Origin: Sialis fuliginosa
Taxonomy: Eukaryota; Arthropoda; Insecta; Megaloptera; Sialidae
DNA: 64,000 nucleotides
NCBI GenBank assembly: GCA_961205875.1
Contig: OY540814.1
Coordinates: forward strand, 13,250,993 to 13,314,992
Direction of reading: 5' to 3'
The notes under the pieces are model-generated. The model was not told the DNA's origin and ran no database searches. It worked only from the letters and a program-made list of their open reading frames with translations. Position numbers and translations under genes: made by a program. Shown one piece after another: positions 11,476 through 22,639 of the stretch. Position 1 is the stretch's first letter. Every line of letters starts with the position of its first letter.

Positions 11476-11707
11476 CTCCCTCTGTCCCATAATACATAAT
11501 AGTTTTCGTTTCGTGGCCGCGGCTTAATAAATATATGGCTCTATCTCAATATTTTTTTGAGTTTAATTGATCATACTTCTTTATTAACTACTCTTAAATA
11601 AAAATATACTAACTTTTTTGTCAAAAAATTAATTTTAAAGAAACATATACAGTAATATGGGACAAGAAAAAAGGAGAAAACTATCAAGTATTATGGGACA
11701 GAGGGAG
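11476..11707. mobile_element. Stowaway-like MITE (CTCCCTCTGTCCC ends)
   Basis: 232 bp, with the left end CTCCCTCTGTCCCATAATAC and a right end that is its inverted complement, through ATAGTTTTC (about 30 bp with few mismatches). TA sits on both sides (11474-11475 and 11708-11709). CTCCCTCYGTCCCATAATA is the hallmark terminus of Stowaway MITEs, the mariner-derived family known mainly from plants. The internal GGGACAAGAAAAAAGGAG next to the right end also follows the plant pattern. Non-coding. Its occurrence beside insect-type repeats is notable (see findings). Confidence 0.85.
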
Positions 11708-11709
11708 TA

Positions 11710-12840
11710 ATAAATTTTCAAACTTTGTTTTATTATAGCGTTTAAGATATTATTTTTTTAAATATTAAAACAACAGTTTATAATATCTTAATAAATAAGT
11801 TTTTCACTTGCATGATTCAGAAATATTGCATACACATTGACCGAATTTAATAAGCGCTGCACGTAGCGTTGGAAACCAGAAGTTGGAGCACAAAGAGCTT
11901 ACCGTGGAAAAAATATGTTCGACGTCTCGGCCTCACAAACTCTATTTGGCATTTCGGTCATTGTGTGCCAGTGAGTGATGAATTTAAAACTTATTCAACG
12001 CTGCAGGTCTCACACACGTGCAATACATATGTATATCAGGCTATTCAATACATACAGGTACAAAGACGTACCTACATATTTTTTTTTGAAGAGGGGGGGT
12101 GGGCTTTTTTAAATATTGATCTCTTTCAAGAAAGCAACAAGTAAAAACAAGCCATGAGGTCCACAAAAACAAAATTTTTCTACCCTCTTTTACCCCCGAA
12201 AAATCATTTCTTTCAGATCATATTAACGTTAAGACGCTTCGATATCATTTTTTATTTGCGAGATTTCATGCAGAAAAAAAATGACACGTAGGTTAATTTA
12301 GGATTTATAATGTGATTGGATTTAAAAATAATGTCTAATAAATTAATTAAACATTTTTTTCAACTTACATACAAGTTAACTTATAACAGTCACATATCAT
12401 TCATTTATTATTAATTTTATAATTTTAAGTGACAACCATACTGCTAACAATTATGTAATATAAAAAGAAAAAATAACGTACTTCAATAATAAATTAATAA
12501 TAAGATACATTAACATTTTTTGTTGAATTATTACTAAAAAACAATTATAAACTCGTACTTTAATTACATTGAAGAAAACAGGTGTGCACGACTAAAGTAT
12601 GGATACATTGTGGCGGCTATTTATTATGTATTTATGTATGTGGGTACTGTAGGATGCGAAAACATGAGTTTTTATACATGCATGTATTACTTATACATAT
12701 ATGAGCCATTCATAAGACAAAACGATTAATTCCTCTTACCAAATAATCGATAAAATCAATGTTTTGCTTACAGATGAAAATATTTAATTAAATTTTCAGA
12801 TTATTACGAAAATCAGTTACATTAATGTTAAATACGAATA
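11710..12840. other. Non-coding DNA, slightly GC-richer at 11860-12060
   Basis: A 91-codon frame at 11869-12144 has no recognisable domain, runs into homopolymer tracts (about 12079-12110) and lacks a clear start context. I see no repeat pair. The rest is AT-rich. Confidence 0.4.
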
Positions 12841-12844
12841 TTTT

Positions 12845-13007
12845 TTGATGCAGGTTTGTTTATGAGGTGATAAATAACAAATAATAAACATTACGTCAAC
12901 AACGAAAAGTAAAACAATGCCTTTTTTGTAACTTTCAATTGTTTTCAAATTGTTTAAGTAATTTACACAATGTTTTTTTTATCACCTCGTGAAAAAATTT
13001 GCATCAA
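12845..13007. mobile_element. 163-bp foldback MITE (TTGATGCA ends)
   Basis: The left arm TTGATGCAGGTTTGTTTATG and following AGGTGATAAA pairs with the right arm TTTATCACCTCGTGAAAAAA and following TTTGCATCAA, about 30 bp with a few mismatches. No convincing target duplication; class unknown. It lies 31 bp upstream of the next element. Confidence 0.7.
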
Positions 13008-13038
13008 CATTAATAGGTAAATATCTCTAAACTAGATA

Positions 13039-13601
13039 AGGGGTCATCCATAATTTACAGTACGCGTTAAGGGGGAGAGAGGGGGTTTACAAAGTGTGAT
13101 AAATCAAAACAATGAATTTTATATAAATTCTTAGAGCAAAAATTTTAGGAAACATTATGTTGTTAGTAACTCAAGACCCGTGAAGAGTTATTAGGAAAAT
13201 TTCAAACGTGCCTGGTTAAAATTACCATGTAACAATATTACAGAATGCTACAGAATAATTTTTACCATGAAAAGCAAGTCAAAATGTCATATAATTTTTA
13301 TTAATAAAATTTTGTATAAATAAAAAATATGAACAGCCAAGGACAATGAAAGAATATTTCTTTTGTTTTTTTCGTTGATTTTGAGTACCTCCTTATTGTT
13401 TTGATACCCACAAATTGTTAATGTGAAAATATTTGAAATTTAAAAATAATTATGAAAATGTTTTAATCTAAAAATTTCTAATTGTGTAACGTCACAACAG
13501 GAAAGGGGGGTCACACGAATGTGACAACCTGTGATTAGGACGAGGAAGAGTAAAAAAAAACATGTCAAAAATTGATGTAACGTAATTTATGGATGGTCCC
13601 T
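13039..13601. mobile_element. TA-flanked MITE (AGGGGTCATCCATAA ends)
   Basis: Left end AGGGGTCATCCATAATTTAC, right end GTAATTTATGGATGGTCCCT, TA on both sides (13037-13038 and 13602-13603). Subterminal G-runs (about 13069-13086 and 13505-13510) are near both ends. 563 bp, non-coding. 'Gggg-cc-tccataa-ttacg' ends are widespread among invertebrate MITEs, but I cannot place the superfamily with certainty. Confidence 0.8.
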
Positions 13602-14216
13602 TATCGGGAAAAATAATTAACAAAAATTTAAAACAGAATTCGATAATAAATTAAATATATGATATTTTATAGCATAACAATACAATGACAGTAATAGTGT
13701 CTGAATAAACCACATACTAGCATATTTTCTATTTAATAAACACAATGTGTGCAAAGCGTAAAAAAATAAAAAATACATTTAATCAATAACACCAGAGGCC
13801 GTAGTAAAACCGATTAAGATAATTGATGAAGAGCGAAATTACTTTGTCACAACATCGCTGCAGCATGTCTCGCTGACAGCGCCGACAGTCTACACCAATT
13901 AATTTATATCATCTGAAATGTCCATCTTAAATTATTCAAATATCAAGTTTATGTTGTGTGAAATTACTCAACTAAATCTTAACTGATGGGAATTGTAATC
14001 AGTTCAAAGGTTATTATTATAATTACATATACACATTTTTGTGTAGGCGAATTCTGCTAATATATGTATGAGAATAGAATTTATAACCAGTTACATAGCT
14101 TATATGTAAATTGTGTTATCTGGATCTTACTTCCGCCAACGTTTCGGCACATATATGTACTTTTATATTTTATATTTATTACCACACTCAAAAATAAAAA
14201 TAATTTTCGAAATTTG

Positions 14217-14262
14217 TATAGGGGAGATACGCAATGAAACGAACAATGTCTGTACCATCGAA
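14217..14262 (+). repeat. Repeat end shared with 38645-38711
   Basis: TATAGGGGAGATACGCAATG followed by AAACGAACAATGTCTG and CATCGAAACT matches the minus strand of 38645-38711 (TATAGGGAAGACACACAATG, AAACGGACA, AATGTCTATTCCATTGAAAC). It is probably one terminus of a dispersed element; the other terminus was not found. Confidence 0.5.
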
Positions 14263-14273
14263 ACTTATATTTC

Positions 14274-14425
14274 GGGTCACGGTCGTGACTCGCGTGAGCG
14301 TGAGCGATTTTCAAATCTTGATTCGTGAGCATGCGTGATCGATAATACTTTTTTTTGTAGCCGTGAGTAAAAAATTTTCTCTTGTGAGTGTGCGTGATCG
14401 TGAACAAAAATTACTCACGCGCCCA
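14274..14425 (+). repeat. GTGAGCGTG motif cluster, copy 1
   Basis: At least six variants of GTGAGCGTG/GTGAGTGTGCGTGATCG in about 150 bp, starting at GGGTCACGGTCGTGACTCGC and ending CACGCGCCC. A related cluster lies at 20298-20555, including the shared order CGTGAC, GTGAG, AAATCTTGATTCGTGAGC. Clustered short GC-rich motifs in AT-rich DNA suggest the subterminal zone of a DNA transposon. Confidence 0.55.
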
Positions 14426-15342
14426 GCTTTAATCCGAACGAATATATCCATATATTATACTTATAATCCATTTGTATACTTTAACAAAAAATTCTGTAGG
14501 TATATTTGTTCCGATTTGACATAAAAACTACTGAAATGATTTTTATGGAATATTCTCTAGGAGAAAACCTAAGACCCTAGAATTCGTTTATACTATATGA
14601 TTAATGCTATATAAGTTAAACTATTTTTTCTTAGAGATACCGTTGAAGCCTCGAGGAAATTTTAATCTTTAATCACTATAATGTGTGATAAAATGTTAAC
14701 CAATAGATGACCGAGGAAAACTTTAAATAGCTTAATTGTGTATTCTGGGTTTCGAAGTATAATTAAACCTTTTTTGCAGACTGTTGTTTATATAACAATG
14801 AAATGAACACAATAAACTTAAAAATAAATGCATTGAAGTAAAAATGTATGTATATATTCCCCATAACAAATTTTAAAAGAATGTTTTTGCTTTGGTGACT
14901 AATACCAAACTCAAAAAGTGATGAATTTGTAATAATCCATTCTCATCATCTTAACAAACGTTTCGTCACAGGCTAGCTTTGTAATTTTCAAGATGGATAA
15001 TTCCGAATAGAATTTTATACGCTTAGCAGATGTCCACTTCAATGAATAACGAATTTCTATAATTGTTCGGCATTCTCACTGTGTTCGTATAATTTTTTAT
15101 AAATACAATGTTATTTTTTTGTTTTTCCGTTGAATTTCCAATTAATCGTTCGCACTGTAGATATATACAAAATATTGTTTTAATTATTTTATGATACATT
15201 GTATAAAGTAGATTTATTTAGGTACTTATACGAGATTATTTTTACTTGTTTACATTATTTCAAATACTATTTTTAATTATAATATAAAATTAAATATTAA
15301 TAGCTTCTTTATTAGCTCTAAAATTTTTAATTGCCCCTTAAA

Positions 15343-15510
15343 ATTCCATACTAATATTACAAATGTGAAAGTAATTCTGTAGGTTTATTACCTTTTCACG
15401 GCTAAACCAATGAACTGATCTTAATGAAATTTGGCAGGGAGATAGCTTGCATCTTATATATAGAAGGACATATAAGTTACTTATTTGTATCCCGAAAATT
15501 GATTAAATTA
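15343..15510 (+). mobile_element. Retroposon fragment (cacggctaaacc type)
   Basis: CATACTAATATTACAAATGT followed by CCTTTTCACGGCTAAACCAA, GAACTGATCTTAATGAAATT and GGGAGATAGCTTGCATCTTA is the same family as 48276-48535. Sequences of this type are abundant in insect genomes and are usually filed with RTE-like LINE or SINE-like repeats. This copy lacks the GC-rich 3' part seen at 48505-48530. Confidence 0.65.
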
Positions 15511-15591
15511 AACAGCTAGTTTACCACTGAAATGAAAACTATTAAGTCAGTAATGTAAAATCATACATTTATCATCTATTTATTTCTTGTA

Positions 15592-15912
15592 TAGTCTGTT
15601 TCATTTAAGATTGCAGCTGTTGCTTCCCTGATTGGGAAAAACGCCAGGCAGATTCACATTAACACATTTTTCACTGACGCAATACATTTACTAATTCATG
15701 CAATTTAATTCAAATTGTCAGAGTTATTCTAAAAATGTGTATTATATTATCGACATTAGGATATTAGAAAACTAATATTCATAATACAAAGGTGAGTTTT
15801 ATTTCTTACAAATTTAATAATGCATATTTAACATGGAGTATCGCTTCTTACTGCGTGTGAATCGTACCGTTTAATCCCAGCCCACCATTGCAATCTTAAA
15901 GGAAACAGACTA
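15592..15912. mobile_element. TA-flanked MITE (TAGTCTGTTTC ends)
   Basis: The left end TAGTCTGTTTCATTTAAGAT plus TGCA pairs with the right end TGCAATCTTAAAGGAAACAG plus ACTA; TA flanks at 15590-15591 and 15913-15914. An internal part (about 15698-15790, with AATGTGTATTATATTATCGA and CATTAGGATATTAGAAAACT) is repeated in inverse orientation at about 49900-50000, so that locus is a related fragment. Confidence 0.75.
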
Positions 15913-15966
15913 TAGTTATTTTTTTATTCATAAGTCAAAATGATTAGTTTACAAAAAATATATATA

Positions 15967-16338
15967 CAGTGTATTCCAAGTTGGTTAAGATATCGGAAAT
16001 TTAACATGGGGACAATTAGAAATGTTGTAGTAACCTTTGGTCAAAAAAGATGTGTAATTGGTGCATTTTGAAATGCCGCCTCGAAACTAACTGATAAATT
16101 TTAAATTAATCAACAGTATTTTGTTTTCAACAATAAAATACATTAATGAAATTAAAGTAAGCAACCTAGATAAAATTATAATAATATTTTTTGGCAGATA
16201 TAAATTTAAAAACAAAATACTAATGACTCTTTTATTAAATTTTGTGGCGGCATTTCAAAATGCACCAATGATACATCGTTAAATTCTAATTGCTCCCATG
16301 TTAAATTTCCTATGTCTTAATCAACTTGGAATATACTG
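15967..16338. mobile_element. Mariner-type MITE with ~55-bp TIRs
   Basis: The left terminus CAGTGTATTCCAAGTTGGTT and the complement of the right terminus CAGTATATTCCAAGTTGATT continue matching for about 55 bp through ACATGGG..CAATTAGAA. TA lies on both sides (15965-15966 and 16339-16340). Further in, ATTGGTGCATTTTGAAATGC is inverted at about 16249-16268, so most of the 372 bp folds back. 'TACAGTGTATTCC' resembles the TACAGGGTGTCCC ends of invertebrate mariner relatives. Non-coding. Confidence 0.85.
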
Positions 16339-16499
16339 TATAATGTATTTATAGAAAATTCTATATTTCTTTTGAATCAAAATTAAATTAGTCATTACGA
16401 ACGACCCACAAATATGAGCATACATATAATATAGTTGATTATATGAATGTAGTGAACACATCAATTAACTATTAGGTCGAGTGTACCATTAGATTGCAT

Positions 16500-16640
16500 A
16501 TGTCTAGAATTATAATTTATAGTACGAGACGGTTGGTAACCGCAAGACCGAAATCTGATCCTTCATCTTGGAGCGAGAGCTCTCTCCCCTGCCGGAAACT
16601 AGTCCGCTGTAAACATTAACCATGCTACAGACCGAATAAC
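16500..16640. other. GC-richer unique segment
   Basis: A patch (AGACGGTTGGTAACCGCAAG, GAGCGAGAGCTCTCTCCCCT) between the mariner-type MITE and the retroposon at 16855. No frame, TIR or RNA signature identified. GAGCGAGAGCTCTC is partly palindromic. Confidence 0.3.
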
Positions 16641-16854
16641 TTAATTCTCAGACTTAATTAAGTTTTGCTGCCATTACCTATATGTATGGATATCTATGTA
16701 TGTATATGTGCTTTCATGTCACGTATTGATTTTGTTATTGAGTTATGTTTGCGATTATATTATTTTCATTATTAATTATAATTATAAAATTAATTAAATG
16801 GACGGAAGTCATTTATATTTTTTTTATTGGGTCTTTTATACTCTTTTATTAAAT

Positions 16855-17731
16855 ACTAGCTGGGCCCACGCGGCTTCGCTCGCGTGGACAACGGAATTAT
16901 TGTTTAGGATTTAAAAAATATATAGTTGAATTAATTACAAACACGATTAGTTATTAATGTAATAAAAACCAAATAACATTTAAATTACCTACCTAACAAA
17001 AACGAATCAGAACAAAAAGTAAAAATAATTTTTGTTCTATTTAAATTTAAAAGTTAATTATTGAAAACAAAATAAACAATTGACAATCAATAGAATACCG
17101 GCCTGTTCTGCCCAGCGTGTTGGCACGTTCCCTCGCCGCTCCCCGCGCACGGTCACAATCGCGCGAATAATATGTTCCAATATGTATAATTCGATATTTT
17201 CTAAACTATACGAACAAATTGGATGCTGTAAATGGCAAACTATATCTAAATTAAGTACTTATGACGATGAAATCATTTATTTTGATAAGGATTAATGTTT
17301 TGCAGGTCATAAGTTCATGTAAGCAGAACCCAAATATTTTATGTTTTCTTTGTAACATAAAAGCAGTCATTGTGGCTTAAATATAAAAGTTAGACATATC
17401 GTGTTGCAGACTTTATTGTAGAACTTTTGATTCTACACAATTCTTTAATACACAATTTTGTTCTATATTGAACGGTTTAGGCAGCGTATTACAAAACAGC
17501 GCGCCGACGGCAAAATTTTTTCCGACTTGATTTACTATTATCGTCACTGCTTAGTTGTTATGTTACCTAACGTAAAAAAATATAGCCTATAACCTGGCCA
17601 GAGAACGTACCTATGAATTAAAAAAAAAACACGTAAATCGGATAAGTGGTTATCGAGTAATAAGGTAACTAACGGACAGACAGACAGACAGACAGACAGA
17701 GAGACGTTGAGCTTTATATATATTATTAAGG
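16855..17731 (+). mobile_element. CGCGGCTTCGCTCGCG retroposon, copy A
   Basis: Begins CTAGCTGGGCCCACGCGGCT followed by TCGCTCGCGTGG and ends in (GACA)n at about 17677-17700, then GAGACGTTGAGCTTTATATA. Parts are repeated on the minus strand at 34213-34560 (GAATCAGAACAAAAAGTA region plus the GACAGACA tail) and 32360-32540 (GAACGGTTTAGGCAGCGTAT to ACGTAAATCGGATAAGTGGT). The GC-rich start and tetranucleotide tail are typical of insect RTE-like or other non-LTR fragments. No intact reading frame, so it is a dead copy; the class is inferred from family resemblance only. Confidence 0.7.
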
Positions 17732-17739
17732 ATAACACT

Positions 17740-18260
17740 TAAAATAATCCATGTAGTGAATCAAATGTATGGCTAATTATTTATCTCAATTTTTTTTATT
17801 GCATCATTAGTTAGATATTTTTCTTCTATTTACATTAAAATACAAAATGATTTTTAAAATTGGACATCAATATTTCTTATTTTTTATTCATTCTGTATAT
17901 CAAAACTATTCATGGAATAATTTAACAGAAGTATGTATTATTATATTATTTTATACTTGCTATTCATTCAATCTTAATAATATTTAAACCGAATTGGTGA
18001 TATTCCGAATAATTCTGGCATCTACCGGAACATCATCGGGCACAATTCTAAGATTCAATTATAAAAACCTACAATAATAAAAAGTCAGCATGTACTATCA
18101 AGAAATCAAAATTACTAACTCCACAAAAATACTTACAATAAAATATAAAATAATATTCTTGATTTTCAAACCTAATATTTAATTAATTTTGTCCAAAATC
18201 AACTACATATATATAATAAAAGTGCGACACAGGATAAAACCCAAAAATATATAATTAATC
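17740..18260. other. AT-rich non-coding DNA
   Basis: No gene or paired repeat recognised. Confidence 0.5.
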
Positions 18261-18264
18261 CGTT

Positions 18265-18990
18265 TTAAAAGCCCGCGCACACTACAAACTTTTAATCGGT
18301 CGATAGTTTGATCGGTTTGGCAGCTGATATTAGGAAATGCGCACACTGACATCAAAAGGGGTGGCCAATTCTCACTTGATTAAAAACTCAGGCAATTATA
18401 AACCGACTGGCAATCAGTATGACGTTTTATGGGTGCGCACCCTATACCAATTAAACTGTTTAAGGGGTTACATCTAATGTATTAATTAATTTTTGATAAT
18501 TTTTTTTTGTTGGCTTAAATGATGTATACACATCTTAAAAATGATATTCAAAAGGAATTATAAACAAACAAAAGTTTTATTTTTAAAGATTTTTTGTTCA
18601 AAGTGATACAGAGTTTGCAAAAATCGATATTTTTTAACAATCGTGTGTACGTCGATGGGAAAACTCATGTAAAAAACTAGACTAATTGTTTTTTTGTTCT
18701 GGATGCGGATCCATGAAATTTCTGTTTTCCGCAGTGGAGCACATAACAAAAAAGATGCACTCAGTATAGCAAAGTCACCATTTTATTTTATATTTCATTA
18801 AAAAAAAAATTTTTGTATGTTTTTGAGACATGTACAATAAACCCTCAAAACTTAATTTGATTACTTTTTTTATTATTCTAAAAAAAATCCTAAAAAAGTA
18901 TCATTTTCCGAAGTGACGATTAAATGTAACCCCTTAATCGGAGACAAATCGGTTTTCAGCTCGAACTAGATTAAATTATCGTTCAACTAA
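18265..18990. repeat. GCGCACAC repeat split by a nested element
   Basis: The left segment 18265-18460 carries three GCGCAC motifs and TCGGTCGATAGTTTGATCGG. The right segment 18938-18990 contains GGAGACAAATCGGTTTTCAG. Between them sits the TTAA element at 18464-18933. The two flanks are probably halves of one older repeat interrupted at a TTAA site, but its outer termini could not be paired. Confidence 0.4.
18464..18933. mobile_element. TTAA-flanked element (GGGGTTACAT ends), copy 2
   Basis: GGGGTTACAT at the left and ATGTAACCCC at the right, with TTAA on both sides (18460-18463 and 18934-18937). The interior matches 58923-59350 (TCTAATGTATTAATTAATTT, GGCTTAAATGATGTATACAC, AGACATGTACAATAAACCCT). 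TTAA duplications are known for piggyBac and Kolobok superfamilies; the termini alone do not decide. The 63-codon minus-strand frame inside is not conserved in the other copy, so it is not coding. Confidence 0.82.
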
Positions 18991-19032
18991 AAATCTATAT
19001 AGGATGCACAGGATGTAATCAAGACAACATCG

Positions 19033-19625
19033 CACAGTGGTCCTCAGGCAGTGCCAGGTATTATTAAAATGTAGCCAAGTGCAACCATCAGGAAGTCGTT
19101 CCAAATCACTCCCAGATTTCAAATTTTCAAGGTTTGATATCGTAGCTGCTCCCCTCTTTGATTAGGGCATGTCTCAAGGAAATTGTGCTTGAGCGAGGGT
19201 GCCCAGATAAACTAAATATCAAATACTGGATACAATTTTGAGAATAATAAATGTAGCCACATGAATCGATCCTAGATTCCGAATTTTCAAGGCGCGGAAT
19301 CGTAGCTGCTCCCCTTTTATAACAACTCTTTCAGCGTATTTCACTTTTGATTTATTGTTTTATGATTTCGCCATCTATTGGAATTTTCCAAAACTACAAC
19401 TACTATTTTGTCTCATATGAACATGTAGCGGTATTTTTGAATTTTTTGAAAGAAAAAAATGTTTTTTCATTGAAATTTTCTTGAAATATGTGCCAATCGA
19501 TTAGGGGAGCAGCTACGATTTCAAACCTTGAAAATTTGAAATCTGGGAGTGATTTGGAACTACTTCCTGAAGGTTGCATTTGGCTACATTTTAATAATAC
19601 CTGACACTGCTTGAGGATCACTGTG
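19033..19625. mobile_element. Long-TIR foldback element (CACAGTG ends)
   Basis: The terminal inverted repeats are about 120 bp: left from CACAGTGGTCCTCAGGCAGT to TCGTAGCTGCTCCCCT (about 19158), right 19503-19625 in inverse orientation with scattered mismatches. A third, shorter copy of the inner arm (ATTTTCAAGGCGCGGAATCG, TAGCTGCTCCCC) lies at about 19280-19316. ATCG stands on both sides (19029-19032 and 19626-19629) and could be a 4-bp target duplication, although the right flank ATCGAT is itself palindromic. CAC ends with 4 bp would suit a Chapaev-like origin. The 80-codon minus frame at 19403-19645 is a by-product of the arm. Confidence 0.8.
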
Positions 19626-20297
19626 ATCGATAACTCTTTAACCAAAAAATTTATAAACTTTTCATCATGACCAAAATATATTTGTACCTATACCTACTAT
19701 ATAATATATAGAAGTATTAGTATATAGTTTTTAATTATATATAGTATATATAATTAAAAACTCCATTGTCAATTGTTATTTGAAATGCTAACACCAGCAT
19801 GGCTTTGAATTAAAACCTGTAACGCATTTAAAACACAGCTTACGTTTATCAAATATGTAAATGTATTGTTTTACATACAAAACGATTATATTGGTCTAAA
19901 AGCAAACTTTAATATTATACCAAAGGTCTGGGACTATCCTCGCCTAAGATTTAACCTAATTACAATATTTAGAATTAAGGTTTAAATCATTAATCTCAAC
20001 AGAGATTCGGCGTGTCAAGTGGGCGAATATGTATATAATATGTGCTTCAGTAAATAGCATAAGGAATGTGGCGCTGCAAAACAAACATGTAAATTATACT
20101 GGAGCTATATTTAAATCAAGTTTAGATATATGTATGTATGTACGTGTGTGGAAACTGATAATACTGTAAATGATTAGGTGCAGACGTAGGTACAGTATTG
20201 GTGATAAGTCTTGCTTAGCAATATACATACATATTGGGTTTATGTTCTCACAATAATTACTTAAATTATTAACGGGAAATGTGAAATTTTTGGATAA

Positions 20298-20555
20298 CGT
20301 GACCCGACGTGAGTGTTTAAGCAAATTTAAATTCTTGAATTGTGAGCGTGCATTAAATTCCAATAAATATTTTATATAACTAGTTTTTTTTTTTTTTTCA
20401 AAAATTTTAATTCGATAAAAAAATTATGGATAAACATTATTTTAATTTCTATGTTTTTTTTTATTTATTATTTAATATGCGTAAAATCGTTTCACGTGCG
20501 TCACTAAAATAGTTCATAATGTGAGCGTAACCCGTGCGTGTTCGGGCGGTGAATA
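20298..20555 (+). repeat. GTGAGCGTG motif cluster, copy 2
   Basis: Contains CGTGACCCGACGTGAGTG, TTGTGAGCGTGC, TTTCACGTGCGTCAC and ATGTGAGCGTAACCCGTGCG. It is related to 14274-14425 but split by AT-rich DNA and a T-run (about 20384-20398). It is probably a second, decayed copy of the same element. Confidence 0.5.
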
Positions 20556-22639
20556 AAAAACTGTTAGTAAATGTTTTGTGGAATATGTATTAACCGTTAC
20601 AAATAATTCAAAATAAATTAAATTACAAACCCAATCGTAAAACTGAATTTAAAATCTACAAATACACACATGTTTTGTGTAGATTTCTTATTATTAGTTT
20701 TAAATAATTCTATTTTAAATAAATATAACACGAAAGTTTTTAATTTATTCTAAATGAACTATGAAATTTCTTTATGCGGAATTTGTCTGAAGTTGTAGTT
20801 AGGCGATGAGATCAAAGTAAAGTATTTGCACCCTGTGAAAATTGGATTAGGGTGATTCAAATTACCTACCCTTGACCTTTGTATAGCTGAAGTGATCGTA
20901 ACTGACGTATTCCTTCCTGTTAAATCAATTTAAGTTAAAATTAAGTTTCAGTTTTGCTTATGTACTACGCCTTCTATATATAATTGTCTATCACAGAGAT
21001 GGACAACATTTTGAGTGGCGGGCCAAATGAAACAATTTTAAAACAAACGCAGGTCGTGTACTTTTTTTTACTTTAAAATCTCCTACCGACGCTGCGTTGC
21101 GAAAAATTCGCGCCAGCAAAAAATGAAGTACATGACGGTTGCGAAAGTTAATCGCCGAAAGTGCGGTTTTGCATCGTTTTTATTTACCGGAAATTTAAAA
21201 CGCGTTCGACAGCGTTTTAATCGCACCCGCGCTTGTTTGAGGACCGAAAAAAGTAATACCATCTTATTATTATAATATTTAACATAATATTTTTATTTAT
21301 TTTTTATATTTTATAATTTAATTATAAAATAATGACCTAAAAAAAGTTCCGTAGTAAATAAAAAAAATTAGTATTTTGAAAATTTTCATCATAACTTCTT
21401 TTGAATATTGTTGTTTAGCCCCCTCAAAACCATGAAACTTTTGTCTGAAACATTTTTTCTGAAAATTCATTATATTGGAAATAATCCACTGCAAAAAAAA
21501 ACACCCGGTATACAAGATTTTAAAAATTCATAACATTAGATATTCCATATCAAAGAAAAATAATATAAATATTTTATTTTATTTACATAATTTATCGTAT
21601 GATTCGTAATATAAAAATCCTATAAAAACTTTATTAAAATTTGAAACCTTATAACGAAAACAACAAAAGTTTTCTCTTAAGTAACTGCGAAAAAAACTAT
21701 CAAGTCTAGACGGAAAAATGTATATGGTAATTGTGACTCAACACGAGAAACTCATTGTTAGCATTTGTATGAATTGTATATATGTTTGTGGTAGATATTA
21801 TATGAATTTTGTCGAAAACCATGTATTGTCCAGAGGTTTACAGCTGTTGTAATTAAATTACAAAGAGAAAATTGCTTTAGAAGAAGTTGAAACTTTTGTT
21901 AGTTATCAAGATGTTTTTTTTTTATTTGTATTACAATAATAGTATTCTTAATTACACTATTACAATATTATATAATATATATGTGAGTATAAAAAGGGTG
22001 CATATCAGCTGATTTATGGAAAAATATATTGTTTGCTAGTTGAGTTTATAAAAAAATATTGTAGTAAGATAATATTTTGAGATTTTTTTTTAATAAACTA
22101 TATTATAGGATAAGTGGAAACCCAAAATCTTTATCTTAGTTATCAACACTGCAATGCTTTTTGTTTAATCTTGCTCTTGGTTAATCTTTTAAAAAAATCA
22201 TAGAATGGCACTTTCCTATCGAGATAGGTTAATTTCTATTTTAAAAATGCACAGAGAACAAACTAGAAAATCCATAAAAATTATTTTGTTGAGAAATGTA
22301 AGTTAATCAATTTTTTAAAGTTAATAAAAATGATACCAATTCAGATTTTGTGTTGTTCAGAAGCCAAAACAACTAAATCCACATTGTATCACTAATAAAG
22401 GACATTAAAAAAATACATTCTGAAAAGTACTTCCTTAATCAAAAATTACCAATTGACAAAAGTATGGGCTTAAAAATAATTTTATCAACTATATCATTGT
22501 TACAGAACTTAATTAATTTAAAAAAATAAATAACCTTATCCTAAATTTAAATAGAAAATCCATTATTGAGAGTAGTAAACTCTATATATAGCAACGGCCG
22601 GCATGTCCATTTATAAATGTTGTATATATTATTTTTAGC

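Noticed and set aside
11476-11707. Plant contamination of the whole window
   Set aside because: The rest of the window carries insect-type repeats; only this 232-bp element, bounded by TA duplications, has plant-style ends.
14081-14407. 108-codon minus-strand frame (with an overlapping plus-strand frame)
   Set aside because: It covers the GTGAGCGTG motif cluster and a separate repeat end; repeated CACGC/CGTGA text explains the lack of stops and the His/Arg-rich product.
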